A stretch of 64,000 nt of DNA, from the NCBI RefSeq assembly GCF_036226465.1, contig NZ_CP108476.1:3782001-3846000 (forward strand), in the 5' to 3' direction. Under the pieces are notes generated by a model, which was not told the origin of the DNA, did not search any database, and worked only from the letters and a program-made list of their open reading frames with translations. The stretch comes from Kitasatospora sp. NBC_01250. GTDB taxonomy: Bacteria > Actinomycetota > Actinomycetes > Streptomycetales > Streptomycetaceae. This document shows, piece by piece, positions 10,826 to 21,233 of the stretch. A program made the position numbers and the translations under genes. The first letter of the stretch is position 1. Every line of letters begins with the position of its first letter.

Positions 10826-11647
10826 GTGAATGCTTCTCCTCAGACCGCCGTGTCCGCCGACCCCTACGCCGCCGCCCAGGCCGCCGCTGCCCGCCTGCGC
10901 GAGCTCACCGGTGCCGAGCGCCACGACGTCGCCCTGGTGATGGGCTCCGGCTGGGTGCCGGCGGCCGACGCCCTGGGCGAGCCGGTGGCCGAGTTCCCGG
11001 TCACCGACCTCCCGGGCTTCCCCGCCCCCGCCGTCGCCGGTCACGCCGGCACGATCCGCTCGGTGAAGATCGGCGACAAGCGCGCCCTGATCTTCCTCGG
11101 CCGCAACCACTACTACGAGGGTCACGGCGTGGCCACCGTGGTGCACGGCGTGCGCACCGCCGCCGCGGCCGGCTGCCGGACCATCGTGCTGACCAACGGC
11201 TGTGGCGGCCTGCGCCAGGGCTGGGTCCCCGGCCAGCCCGTGCTGATCAGCGACCACATCAACCTGACCGCGGACTCCCCGATCGTCGGCGCCAACTTCG
11301 TCGACCTCACCGACCTCTACTCCAAGCGCCTGCGCGAGCTGTGCCGCGAGGTGGACCCGAGCCTGGACGAGGCCGTCTACGTCCAGTTCCGCGGCCCGCA
11401 CTACGAGACCCCGGCCGAGGTCAACATGGCCCGGGTGATCGGCGGCGAGCTGGTCGGCATGTCGACCACGCTGGAGGCGATCGCCGCCCGCGAGGCCGGC
11501 GCCGAGGTGCTCGGCATCTCGCTGGTCACCAACCTGGCCGCGGGCATGACCGGCGAGCCGCTGAACCACGCCGAGGTGCTGGAGGCCGGCAAGGCCTCCG
11601 CCGAGCGCATGGGCAGCCTGCTGGCGAAGGTCCTCGAGCGGATCTGA
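10826..11647 (+). CDS. Purine-nucleoside phosphorylase (trimeric class)
   Basis: Cleaves purine (deoxy)nucleosides with phosphate to base and (deoxy)ribose-1-phosphate. The 273-residue protein has the class I PNP features: LVMGSGW near the N-terminus, [20 protein letters not shown], the TNGCGGLRQ block, [12 protein letters not shown], and [14 protein letters not shown] followed by [12 protein letters not shown] 10826 is preferred over a longer frame because TATCCT lies 7 nt upstream, and a palindromic operator precedes it. The product deoxyribose-1-phosphate would feed, after isomerisation, the deoC aldolase at 17006. Confidence 0.93.
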   Translation: MNASPQTAVSADPYAAAQAAAARLRELTGAERHDVALVMGSGWVPAADALGEPVAEFPVTDLPGFPAPAVAGHAGTIRSVKIGDKRALIFLGRNHYYEGHGVATVVHGVRTAAAAGCRTIVLTNGCGGLRQGWVPGQPVLISDHINLTADSPIVGANFVDLTDLYSKRLRELCREVDPSLDEAVYVQFRGPHYETPAEVNMARVIGGELVGMSTTLEAIAAREAGAEVLGISLVTNLAAGMTGEPLNHAEVLEAGKASAERMGSLLAKVLERI

Positions 11648-11685
11648 TCCCGCGCGGATCGGACCCACCGGGTCCGCGGCCACCC

Positions 11686-11711
11686 GGACCGGCTCGACGA
11701 TGAGCCGGTCC
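11686..11711. terminator. Hairpin after the PNP gene
   Basis: Perfect 10-bp stem (11686-11695 with 11702-11711), 6-nt loop, 39 bp past the PNP stop. No U-tract. Confidence 0.5.
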
Positions 11712-11871
11712 CGCCACGGACCCGGCCCCACCCGCAGTACCCCGGCCCGGGCGCTCCCTTCCCGCTTCTGAGCACCCGGGCCGATCCTTGTCCTGAGGGC
11801 CCCCACAGCGGCCCCTCGTGACCCTCTTGCACGTCACAGCGACCCCTACCCGATACCGGAGCAGGCGACCC

Positions 11872-13563
11872 ATGGCCCAGGAAAGCACCACCGACCTCCT
11901 CGCCCGTGCCCGCCAGTGGCTGGCCGAGGACCCCGACGCCGAGACCCGCGAGGAGCTGGCCGCGCTGCTGGCCGCCGCGGACCAGGGCGAGGAGCCCGCC
12001 CTGGCCGAGCTGGCCGAGCGGTTCGCCGACCGGCTCCAGTTCGGCACCGCCGGGCTGCGGGGCGAGCTGGGCGCCGGCCCGATGCGGATGAACCGCGCCG
12101 TGGTGATGCGCGCCGCCGCCGGGCTGGCCGGCTACCTGCGCGCTACGAACGCGGGCGACCTCGTGGTGATCGGCTACGACGCCCGCCACAAGTCCTACGA
12201 CTTCGCCCGGGACACCGCCGCGGTGATGGTCGGCGCGGGCCTGCGCGCCGCGGTGCTGCCGCGCCCGCTGCCCACCCCGGTGCTCGCCTTCGCGATCCGC
12301 CACCTGGGCGCCGCGGCCGGTGTGATGGTCACGGCCAGCCACAACCCGCCGCGCGACAACGGCTACAAGGTCTACCTGGGCGACGGCTCGCAGATCGTGC
12401 CGCCCGCCGACGCCTCGATCGCCGCCGAGATCGACGCGGTGGCCTCGCTCGCCGACGTCCCGCTCGCCACCGACGCGGACGCCGGCTGGCAGGTGCTCGG
12501 CGAGGACGTGCTGGACGCCTACCTGGCGCGTGCCGTCACCGTGGTGGACCCGCAGGGCCCGCGCGACCTGTCCGTCGTCTACACCCCGATGCACGGTGTC
12601 GGCCGGGACACCCTGCTGGCCGCCTTCGAGCGGGCCGGCTTCCCCGCCCCGACCGTGGTGGCCGAGCAGGGCGACCCGGACCCGGACTTCCCGACCGTGG
12701 CCTTCCCCAACCCGGAGGAGCCCGGCGCGATGGACCTGGCCTTCAAGGCCGCCGCCGCCACCGCTCCCGACCTGGTGATCGCCAACGACCCGGACGCCGA
12801 CCGCTGCGCGGTGGCGGTCCCGGACGCCACCGACGCCGCCGGCTGGCGGATGCTGCGCGGCGACGAGGTCGGCGCGCTGCTGGGTGCCGCGCTGGTCGCC
12901 AAGGGCGTCCGGGGTACCTTCGCCACCACGATCGTCTCCGCCACCCTGCTCGGCGAGATCGCCGCGGCGGCCGGGCTGGACTACCAGGAGACGCTGACCG
13001 GCTTCAAGTGGATCGCCCGCGCCGAGGGCCTGCGCTACGGCTACGAGGAGGCGCTGGGCTACTGCGTCGACCCCGAGGGCGTGCGGGACAAGGACGGCGT
13101 CACCGCCGCCCTGCTGATCGCCGAGCTGGCCGCCTCGCTCAAGACCACCGGCCGCACCCTGTCCGACCTGCTGGACGAGCTGGCGCTGACCCACGGCCTG
13201 CACGCCACCGACCAGCTCTCGGCCCGGGTCGAGGACCTGTCGCTGATCGCCGCCGCGATGCGCCGGCTGCGCGAGCAGCCGCCGGCCGAGCTGGCGGGCC
13301 TGGCCGTCACCCGGGCCGACGACCTGTCGGCCGGCTCGGCCGAGCTGCCGCCGACCGACGGCCTGCGGTACTACCTGGCCGGCGAGTCGGTGCGCGGCGC
13401 GCGGATCGTGGTGCGCCCCTCCGGGACCGAGCCGAAGCTGAAGTGCTACCTGGAGGTCGTGCTGCCGGTCGGCTCGGCCGACGAGCTGGCCGCCGCCCGC
13501 GAGCGGGCGGCCGAGCTGCTCGGCGCGCTGAAGCAGGCCATGGCCGTGGCCGCCGGCATCTGA
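11872..13563 (+). CDS. Phosphohexomutase (phosphoglucomutase/phosphomannomutase family)
   Basis: Alpha-D-phosphohexomutase of 563 residues. Motifs run in family order: FGTAGLRGELGAGPMRMN, the catalytic phosphoserine loop TASHNPPRDNGYKVY, the metal site NDPDADRCAV, the sugar-binding GYEEALGYC and the phosphate-binding RPSGTEPKLK. The N-terminal extension before the first motif is typical of the ~550-residue subgroup, whose members act on glucose-, mannose- or pentose-phosphates. Because it follows PNP, a phosphopentomutase role (ribose-1-P to ribose-5-P) is possible, but the sequence does not decide this. ATG 11872 is chosen; the frame extends 18 codons upstream. Confidence 0.88.
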   Translation: MAQESTTDLLARARQWLAEDPDAETREELAALLAAADQGEEPALAELAERFADRLQFGTAGLRGELGAGPMRMNRAVVMRAAAGLAGYLRATNAGDLVVIGYDARHKSYDFARDTAAVMVGAGLRAAVLPRPLPTPVLAFAIRHLGAAAGVMVTASHNPPRDNGYKVYLGDGSQIVPPADASIAAEIDAVASLADVPLATDADAGWQVLGEDVLDAYLARAVTVVDPQGPRDLSVVYTPMHGVGRDTLLAAFERAGFPAPTVVAEQGDPDPDFPTVAFPNPEEPGAMDLAFKAAAATAPDLVIANDPDADRCAVAVPDATDAAGWRMLRGDEVGALLGAALVAKGVRGTFATTIVSATLLGEIAAAAGLDYQETLTGFKWIARAEGLRYGYEEALGYCVDPEGVRDKDGVTAALLIAELAASLKTTGRTLSDLLDELALTHGLHATDQLSARVEDLSLIAAAMRRLREQPPAELAGLAVTRADDLSAGSAELPPTDGLRYYLAGESVRGARIVVRPSGTEPKLKCYLEVVLPVGSADELAAARERAAELLGALKQAMAVAAGI

Positions 13564-13596
13564 GCCGCGACGTCCGGCACACGTCCGCGCACGTAC

Positions 13597-13636
13597 CGCA
13601 GGGGCCTGCGACCGGTTTCGGTCGCAGGCCCCTGCG
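13597..13636. terminator. Strong bidirectional terminator
   Basis: Perfect 17-bp stem (13597-13613 with 13620-13636) and a 6-nt loop between the convergent mutase and PH-domain genes. Confidence 0.9.
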
Positions 13637-13655
13637 GCGTTCTCGGGCGCCCGGC

Positions 13656-14339
13656 TCAGGCCAGGATCAGCGCCACCAGCGCGACCAGGCCCACCAGTGT
13701 CGGCGCGATGACCCACCAGCACCAGGTCACCTCGACCTCGCCCTTGGCGGTCGGCCGCACGGCGTTGGTCTGCGCGAGCTCGCGCAGCAGGTCGACCACC
13801 TGGTCGGACCAGGCCCGGTTCTGGTCGGGTGCGCCGGGGACGGCGTTGGCCCCGCGGAAGCCGAACTGTCCGGCGCCGCCGATCTGGAACGTCCGGGGCC
13901 GCAGGTCGCCGCCCTCGATCCGCCGGCTGGCCTTCTTGCGCTGGCGCAGCGACACCGGCACCGCCCACAGCTGGTACGTCTTGTCCTCGGCCGTCAGCTC
14001 GGCCGAGTAGGCGGCCCGCAGGCCCTGCACCGAGGCCCAGGGCACCACGAGGGTGCGCAGCGGGTTGCGGACCACCAGCCGGTCGAGCCCGGCGGTCACC
14101 ACGGGGCGGATGGTGTAGGCGATCACCGGCGCCCCGAAAAGCGGGGCGCAGGCCAGCGCGACCCAGGGGGTCTTCCCGCTGCCGCTCACCATGGCGTCCA
14201 CGATGAGCCAGGCGGCCACTGCGAGCAGCAGCACGCCGGAGATGATGCCGGGAGTCGAGCGGAAGACTTGATCGGCGTACTTCGGCCCGTCGGCGGGGGC
14301 GGCAGAGCCCGGGTCGGGCGTACCGGCGGATTCGGTCAT
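13656..14339 (-). CDS. PH-domain membrane protein
   Basis: A 227-residue protein. A polar N-terminus (1-30) is followed by two hydrophobic segments (about 31-50 and 60-80), then a soluble region starting TAGLDRLVVRNPLRTLVVPWASVQGL, the pattern of actinobacterial bacterial-PH (bPH) domains with two N-terminal helices. A third hydrophobic segment ends the protein (WCWWVIAPTLVGLVALVAL). The role of these proteins is not known. The start ATG 14339 fits a CAGAAT box 7 nt upstream. It converges on the mutase gene across a strong terminator. Confidence 0.8.
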   Translation of the reverse strand: MTESAGTPDPGSAAPADGPKYADQVFRSTPGIISGVLLLAVAAWLIVDAMVSGSGKTPWVALACAPLFGAPVIAYTIRPVVTAGLDRLVVRNPLRTLVVPWASVQGLRAAYSAELTAEDKTYQLWAVPVSLRQRKKASRRIEGGDLRPRTFQIGGAGQFGFRGANAVPGAPDQNRAWSDQVVDLLRELAQTNAVRPTAKGEVEVTWCWWVIAPTLVGLVALVALILA

Positions 14340-14658
14340 GGGGACGATTCTGCCGCATGGACCCCTGCGCACCAGTGGTCGCAAACGTCACTATTCGGCC
14401 GCGACCTGCGGCGGACCCCGTGGCCACCTTGCAGCAAAGGCTTGCCGCAACTTTCGGAAATTCCTTGCCGGGCTCTTGACGCCGCCGCTTTCCGAGCGGG
14501 AAGGTCTAGCCGCGGTGCACCGGAGCCTCGCGGGTCGAGCCGGCGTACCCACCGACCATCGGTATCCCGCCCCCGCCGAGCCCCACCCCCGGCGCGCAGC
14601 ACGCGAACCTGCGCCCCGGTCCTCGGCAGGACGGCCCCACCCCCACGGGAGTCCTCCC
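14340..14658. promoter_or_regulatory. Divergent intergenic region of PH-domain and amylase genes
   Basis: About 320 bp. On the minus strand, CAGAAT (14347-14352) lies 7 nt before the PH-domain ATG. On the plus strand there are two direct repeats, CTTGCAGCAA (14428-14437) and CTTGCCGCAA (14441-14450), and a further CTTGCCG at 14464. A TTGAC hexamer lies at 14476-14480, but no well-spaced -10 was found. CTTGCAG repeats are the recognised target type of the maltose repressor MalR/Reg1 at Streptomyces amylase genes. Confidence 0.55.
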
Positions 14659-16488
14659 ATGACGCTGCTCCGACGACACCGGACCAGTAGACCAGCCGCG
14701 CTGACCGCCACCGCCCTGCTGGCCGGCGCCCTGCTGCCGCTCGGCCTGCAGAGCGCCGCGCACGCCGCGCCGACCGCCCCGGCCGCCGCGCCCGCCGCCT
14801 CACCCGCCCCCGACGGCGGCGACGCGATCGCCAACCTCTTCGAGTGGAACTGGCCCTCGGTGGCCAACGAGTGCACCACCGTGCTCGGCCCCAAGGGCTA
14901 CGGCGCGGTCCAGGTGGCCCCGCCCGAGGACTCGATCCGCCTGGCCGGCAGCACCCACGCCTGGTGGGACGTCTACCAGCCGGTGGCCTACGACCTGAAC
15001 AGCCGGATGGGCACCGAGGCGCAGTTCGCCCAGATGGTGACCGCCTGCCACAACGCGGGCGTCAAGGTCTACGCCGACGCCGTGCTCAACCACACCGCCG
15101 GTGCCAACCAGAGCAGCACCGACTCCTACGGCGGCGCGAGCTTCAACCCGGCCACCTTCACGTACAACAACGTGCCGTACACCAGCGCGGACTTCCACTT
15201 CTCGCCGCCCTGCCCCAACGCGGACATGAGCATCACCGACTGGAACAACGTCACCCAGGTGCAGGACTGCGACCTCTCCTCGCTCTCCGACCTCGCCACC
15301 GAGCAGGACGACGTCCGCGCCAAGCTGGCCGGCTACCTCAACAAGCTGGTCGGCTACGGCGTGGACGGCTTCCGGATGGACGCCGCCAAGCACATCGCGC
15401 AGGCCGACATGGCCAACATCCTGAGCCGGGTGAACAACACCACCTGGACCGGCTCGCGGCCCTACGTCTACCAGGAGGTGATCCCGGGCAGCAGCGGCCA
15501 GTTGGCCCCCTCGGCCTTCGAGGGCAACGGCAGCGTCATCGAGTTCACCTACGCCTACGACCTGAAGAGCCAGTTCAACGGCAACATAGCCAACCTCAAG
15601 ACCTTCGGGCAGAGTTGGGGCATCGAGCCGAGCAACCTGTCCTCGGTGATGGTGGCCAACCACGACACCGAGCGCAGCGGCCAGACCCTCAGCTACAAGG
15701 ACGGCAGCAAGTACACGCTGGCCACCGTCTTCGAACTCGCCTGGGGCTACGGCACTCCGCAGGTGTACTCCGGCTTCGACTTCAGCACCAGCGACCAGTC
15801 CCCGCCGGCCGACGCGAACGGCTTCGTGACCGCCACCGACTGCTCGTCCGGCGCGTGGATCTGCACCGACCGCAACCAGGGCATCGCCAACATGGTCCGC
15901 TGGCACAACGCCGCCCAGGGCAAGCCGGTCGCCAACTGGTGGGACAACGGCACCAGCGCCATCGCGTTCAGCCGCGGGAACACCGCCTGGGTCGCGATCA
16001 ACAACGGCAGCAGCGCGGTCACCCAGACCTTCAGCACCGGCCTCGCACCCGGCAGCTACTGCGACGTCATCCACGGCGACCCCGCCGCGGGTGGCGGCTG
16101 CAGCGGCCCGACGGTGAGCGTCAACGCCACCGGGCAGGCCACCGTGACGGTCAACCCCGGCGACTCGGTGGCGATCTACGCCACCGGCTCGAACGGGACG
16201 GTCGCCGAGAACTTCACCGAGAACAAGACCACCAGCTGGGGCCAGAACGTCTATCTGGTCGGCTCGATCCCGGCGCTCGGCAGCTGGGACCCGAACGCGG
16301 CGGTCCCGCTCTCCTCGGCCGCTTACCCGGCCTGGGGCGGCACGCTGAGCCTGCCCGCGAACACCGCCTTCCAGTACAAGTACCTCGTCAAGGACGGCTC
16401 CGGGAACATCACCTGGGAGGGCGGTGCCAACCACAGCGCCAACTCCGGCTCCTCGGGCGGCACTCTGAACGACACCTGGCAGAACTAG
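14659..16488 (+). CDS. Secreted alpha-amylase, GH13 with C-terminal starch-binding domain
   Basis: Hydrolyses starch outside the cell. The 609-residue protein has a signal peptide (about 1-35, ending in an AHA|A-type site). The GH13 catalytic barrel carries region I (DAVLNHT), region II GVDGFRMDAAKH with nucleophile Asp241, acid/base Glu273 (VYQEVIPG) and Asp336 (VANHDTER). After a beta-sandwich domain, the last ~95 residues form a CBM20 starch-binding domain (NVYLVGSIPALGSWDP...FQYKYLV...WEGGANH). ATG 14659 follows GGGAG at 9 nt. Upstream CTTGC repeats suggest MalR/Reg1-type maltose control. Confidence 0.95.
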   Translation: MTLLRRHRTSRPAALTATALLAGALLPLGLQSAAHAAPTAPAAAPAASPAPDGGDAIANLFEWNWPSVANECTTVLGPKGYGAVQVAPPEDSIRLAGSTHAWWDVYQPVAYDLNSRMGTEAQFAQMVTACHNAGVKVYADAVLNHTAGANQSSTDSYGGASFNPATFTYNNVPYTSADFHFSPPCPNADMSITDWNNVTQVQDCDLSSLSDLATEQDDVRAKLAGYLNKLVGYGVDGFRMDAAKHIAQADMANILSRVNNTTWTGSRPYVYQEVIPGSSGQLAPSAFEGNGSVIEFTYAYDLKSQFNGNIANLKTFGQSWGIEPSNLSSVMVANHDTERSGQTLSYKDGSKYTLATVFELAWGYGTPQVYSGFDFSTSDQSPPADANGFVTATDCSSGAWICTDRNQGIANMVRWHNAAQGKPVANWWDNGTSAIAFSRGNTAWVAINNGSSAVTQTFSTGLAPGSYCDVIHGDPAAGGGCSGPTVSVNATGQATVTVNPGDSVAIYATGSNGTVAENFTENKTTSWGQNVYLVGSIPALGSWDPNAAVPLSSAAYPAWGGTLSLPANTAFQYKYLVKDGSGNITWEGGANHSANSGSSGGTLNDTWQN

Positions 16489-16518
16489 CATTCGGTGCCG
16501 GCCCGGCGTGCCGCGCGA

Positions 16519-16827
16519 TCAGCCGCGCAGCCGCCGGGCCAGCACCACCCCGCCGTACAGCAGCAGCCCGAGCACTCCGGTGCAGGCGAGCACGGCCAGG
16601 TCGTCGGCCGCCGCCAGCACCGCCGGGCCCGCGCAGAGGATCCGCGGGCCCGCGGCCACCACCAGCCCCAGCCCGGCCAGGCCGGGCAGCCACTCCAGAC
16701 GGCTGGGCCGAGCCGCCCGCCGCAGCCGCCGGTGCCGGTGGGAGCGCACCGTCACCGCCAGACGCACGCTCATCGCCATCAACAGGAATCCGGTCCACAC
16801 CAGTGGCCAGCGCGCCGACTCGAACAC
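16519..16827 (-). CDS. Small membrane protein of unknown function
   Basis: A 102-residue protein with three likely membrane helices: about 8-25, 47-75 (interrupted by Pro/Arg) and 80-98. Between the first two is a very basic loop rich in Arg and His (RSHRHRRLRRAARPSR). It starts at GTG 16827, preceded by AGGGGG about 8 nt upstream. It converges on the amylase gene with a 30-bp gap and is divergent from deoC. No family recognised. Confidence 0.65.
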   Translation of the reverse strand: MFESARWPLVWTGFLLMAMSVRLAVTVRSHRHRRLRRAARPSRLEWLPGLAGLGLVVAAGPRILCAGPAVLAAADDLAVLACTGVLGLLLYGGVVLARRLRG

Positions 16828-16980
16828 CGCGTCACCCCCTAGCTCTCGCCTCCCCCGTCAGGGACGCTACCCGCGTAACCCGGCGCTCTACCGGGGCGGG
16901 CGCAGGTTCTGTGAAGGTTTCGCCGCTCCCCGCCCCAGATCTCGGTCCGGCATCGAAGCGGGACCCCTCCTAGTCATTGG

Positions 16981-16992
16981 CTACGCGCGTAG
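16981..16992. promoter_or_regulatory. Putative nucleoside-regulon operator 2 (deoC)
   Basis: Perfect palindrome CTACGCGCGTAG ending one base before the deoC -10 box, so binding would block RNA polymerase. Confidence 0.75.
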
Positions 16993-16993
16993 A

Positions 16994-16999
16994 TATGCT
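16994..16999 (+). promoter_or_regulatory. -10 box of deoC (leaderless)
   Basis: TATGCT, 6 nt before GTG 17006. Confidence 0.6.
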
Positions 17000-17005
17000 C
17001 ATCTG

Positions 17006-17998
17006 GTGACTATGTCCACTGTTGCAGCCAACGCCCCCGGCGCCGCGGGCGGCGGCCTGAGCGACGTCGCCGCCTCGGAGGCCTCGCTCCGCCGCTTCCT
17101 GCACGGCCTGCCCGGCGTCGACGCCGTCGGCCTCGAAGCCCGCGCCGCCTCCCTCGGAACGCGTTCGATCAAGACGACGGCCAAGGCCTTCGCGATCGAC
17201 CTCGCCATCTCGATGATCGACCTGACCACGCTGGAAGGCGCGGACACGGTCGGCAAGGTGCGCGCCCTGTGCACCAAGGGGAAGCACCCCGACCCGAGCG
17301 ACCAGTCCGCCCCGCAGGTCGCCGCGATCTGCGTCTATCCGGACATGGTCGCCACCGCGAAGGCCGCGCTGGCCGGCACCGGGATCCAGGTGGCCTCGGT
17401 GGCCACCGCCTTCCCCGCCGGGCGCGCCGCGCTTCCGGTCAAGCTCGCCGACACCGCCGACGCGGTGGCGGCCGGCGCCGACGAGATCGACATGGTGATC
17501 GACCGCGGCGCCTTCCTCTCCGGGCGCTACCTGGACGTCTACAACGAGATCACCGCCGTCAAGCAGGCCTGCCTGCGCCCCGACGGCACGGCGGCCCACC
17601 TCAAGGTGATCTTCGAGACCGGCGAACTGCAGACCTACGACAACGTGCGCCGCGCCTCCTGGCTGGCCATGCTGGCCGGTGCCGACTTCATCAAGACCTC
17701 CACCGGCAAGGTCGCCGTCAACGCCACTCCCCCGGTCACCCTGCTGATGCTGGAGGCCGTGCGCGACTTCAAGGCGGCCACCGGTGTGCAGATCGGCGTG
17801 AAGCCGGCCGGCGGCATCAAGACCACCAAGGACGCGATGAAGTACCTGGTGATGGTCAACGAGACGCTCGGCGACGAGTGGCTGAGCCCGCACTGGTTCC
17901 GCTTCGGCGCCTCCAGCCTGCTCAACGATCTGCTGATGCAGCGTCAGAAGCTGCGCACCGGCCGGTACTCCGGTCCCGACTACGTGACGGTGGACTGA
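17006..17998 (+). CDS. deoC: Deoxyribose-phosphate aldolase
   Basis: Splits 2-deoxyribose-5-phosphate into glyceraldehyde-3-phosphate and acetaldehyde. The 330-residue protein has the class I aldolase core: AICVYPDMV, ASVATAFPAG, DEIDMVIDRGAF, LKVIFETGEL, the Schiff-base Lys in ADFIKTSTGK, and VGVKPAGGIKT-like IGVKPAGGIK. At the N-terminus about 50 residues precede the core. Start GTG 17006 is chosen from the -10 box 6 nt upstream; an in-frame ATG lies at 17012. An aldehyde dehydrogenase starts 5 bp after the stop, an arrangement that fits removal of the acetaldehyde product. Confidence 0.94.
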   Translation: MTMSTVAANAPGAAGGGLSDVAASEASLRRFLHGLPGVDAVGLEARAASLGTRSIKTTAKAFAIDLAISMIDLTTLEGADTVGKVRALCTKGKHPDPSDQSAPQVAAICVYPDMVATAKAALAGTGIQVASVATAFPAGRAALPVKLADTADAVAAGADEIDMVIDRGAFLSGRYLDVYNEITAVKQACLRPDGTAAHLKVIFETGELQTYDNVRRASWLAMLAGADFIKTSTGKVAVNATPPVTLLMLEAVRDFKAATGVQIGVKPAGGIKTTKDAMKYLVMVNETLGDEWLSPHWFRFGASSLLNDLLMQRQKLRTGRYSGPDYVTVD

Positions 17999-18003
17999 TC
18001 ACG

Positions 18004-19474
<1,471 letters not shown>

Positions 19475-19482
<8 letters not shown>

Positions 19483-20401
19483 TATCGCCACGCGTCTTGA
19501 CGTCTTCAAGACCTACAAGCTGTTCGTCGGCGGGAAGTTCCCGCGCTCCGAGAGCGGACGGGTGTACGAGGTGACCACTGCAACATCAGCCGCCGGCGCG
19601 GCGGGCAAGGGCCAGTGGCTGGCCAACGCCCCGCTCGGGACCCGCAAGGACACCCGCGACGCCGTGCTCGCCGCCCGCGCGGCGGTCAAGGGCTGGTCCG
19701 GCACCACCGCCTACAACCGCGGCCAGGTGCTCTACCGGGTGGCCGAGATGCTGCAGGGGCGGCGCGAGCAGTTCGCCGCCGAGGTGGCCGCGGCCGAGGG
19801 TCTGGGCGCCAAGAAGTCCGCCGCGCTGGTGGAGCAGGCCATCGACCGCTGGGTCTGGTACGCGGGCTGGACCGACAAGGTGGCGCAGATCGCGGGTGCC
19901 GCCAACCCGGTGGCCGGGCCGTACTTCAACCTCTCGGTGCCGGAGCCGACCGGCGTGGTCGGCATCGTCGCCCCGCAGACCGGCTACGGGCACTCGTTCC
20001 TCGGCCTGGTCTCGGTGATCGCCCCGGCGATCGCCACCGGCAACACCGTGGTGGTCGCCGCGGCCGAGGACGCCCCGCTCCCGGCCCTGTCGCTGGGCGA
20101 GGTGCTGGCCACCTCGGACGTGCCCGGCGGCGTGGTGAACATCATCTCGGGCCGCACCGCGGACCTCGCCCCGACGCTCGCCTCGCACCAGGACGTCAAC
20201 GCACTCGACCTCACCGGCGCGATCGCTGCCGACGGTGCTGGCGCGGCGGCTGTTCTGGAGGCCGCCGCTGCGGATACATTGAAGCGGGTGCTGCGCCCGG
20301 CGGTCGATCCGTCGGCGCAGGACTGGACCACCGCCCCCGGTGTCGAGCGACTGCTCTCCTTCCTGGAGACCAAGACGGTCTGGCACCCCATGGGTCAGTA
20401 G
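19475..20401 (+). CDS. Truncated aldehyde dehydrogenase paralogue lacking the catalytic domain
   Basis: A 308-residue protein whose first ~255 residues align with the cofactor-binding half of aldehyde dehydrogenases (YKLFVGGKFPRSESGR, GIVAPQTGYGHSFLGLVSVIAPAIATGNTVV, PGGVVNIISG). After DLTGAIAADG the sequence runs through an Ala-rich linker straight to a short tail (ETKTVWHPMGQ). The domain with the catalytic Cys and the Glu motif is missing. The frame is intact and the end is clean, so this looks like a maintained non-catalytic paralogue and not decay. Start ATG 19475 overlaps the previous gene by 8 bp. A partner or stabilising subunit of the preceding enzyme is an inference. Confidence 0.85.
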
Positions 20402-20470
20402 TCCGGTACCACCCTCCTGAACTGGCCGTCCCCAGTGCCCCTCCCCCCCCCGGGGCCCGGACGCGCCACT

Positions 20471-20510
20471 GACGGGTCCGCGCCTCTCCCCCCCCTGGCG
20501 CGGGCCCGTC
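20471..20510 (+). terminator. Rho-independent terminator after the deoC-ALDH operon
   Basis: 14-bp stem (20471-20484 with 20497-20510, one G-T pair), C-rich 12-nt loop, then a short T-run in GCCCTTTTCC. Confidence 0.85.
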
Positions 20511-20572
20511 GCCCTTTTCCCCCCGCCCGACGGGTTCCGAGCACGGCACCCGATACGTCAGACTGGTGTCTC

Positions 20573-21220
20573 GTGAGTGACACGCAGCTGAACCCCGCCC
20601 CGACCACCCGCGCCCGTGTGGTGCTGCTCTGCGGGCCCTCGGGTTCGGGGAAGTCCTCACTGGCCGAGCGCCTGGCCCTGCCGGTGCTCCAGCTCGACGA
20701 CTTCTACAAGGACGGCGACGACCCGAGCCTGCCGCTGCTGGCCGACGGCTCCGGCACCGACTGGGACTCGCCCCTCTCCTGGCACCGGGACCAGGCGCTG
20801 GCCGCGATCCGGCAGTTGGTGGAGACCGGCCGGGCAGAGGTCCCGGTCTACTCGATCCCCGCCAACGGCCGCGCCGGCTCGCACACGCTGGACCTGGCCG
20901 GCGCCCCCGCCTTCATCGCCGAGGGCATCTTCGCCGCCGAGCTGGTCGGCGCCTGTGACGCGGAGGACCTGCTCGGCGCCGCCCTGTGCCTGCGCAACCG
21001 CCCGCTGACCACCGCCTGGCGCCGGTTCCGCCGCGACGTGCGCGAGGGCCGCAAGTCCGTCCCCTACCTGCTCCGCCGCGGCTGGCGCCTGATGCGCGCC
21101 GAAGCCGGCATCATCGCCCGCCAGATCGAGCTGGGCGCCCACGCCTGCGCGGGCGACGAGGCCGCGGCCCGGGTCCGCGCCGTGGTGCAGCAGGGCGAGC
21201 GGGTCACGGCGGGCGTCTGA
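20573..21220 (+). CDS. udk: Uridine kinase
   Basis: Phosphorylates uridine/cytidine in pyrimidine salvage. The 215-residue protein has the P-loop GPSGSGKSSLAERL near residue 18, the substrate-binding LDDFYKDGDD, and DSPLSWH. The frame is open upstream to 20435, but that part is low-complexity and crosses the terminator, so GTG 20573 is used; a CAGACT box 8 nt upstream would make it leaderless. No copy of the CTACGCGCGTAG operator precedes it. It ends 14 bp before the converging IS21-like gene. Confidence 0.87.
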   Translation: MSDTQLNPAPTTRARVVLLCGPSGSGKSSLAERLALPVLQLDDFYKDGDDPSLPLLADGSGTDWDSPLSWHRDQALAAIRQLVETGRAEVPVYSIPANGRAGSHTLDLAGAPAFIAEGIFAAELVGACDAEDLLGAALCLRNRPLTTAWRRFRRDVREGRKSVPYLLRRGWRLMRAEAGIIARQIELGAHACAGDEAAARVRAVVQQGERVTAGV

Positions 21221-21233
21221 GGCCGCCGCCTCC

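Noticed and set aside
11401-14427. 1008-codon minus-strand frame
   Set aside because: Antisense to PNP and the mutase gene, which have full motif sets; third-position GC makes long empty frames common.
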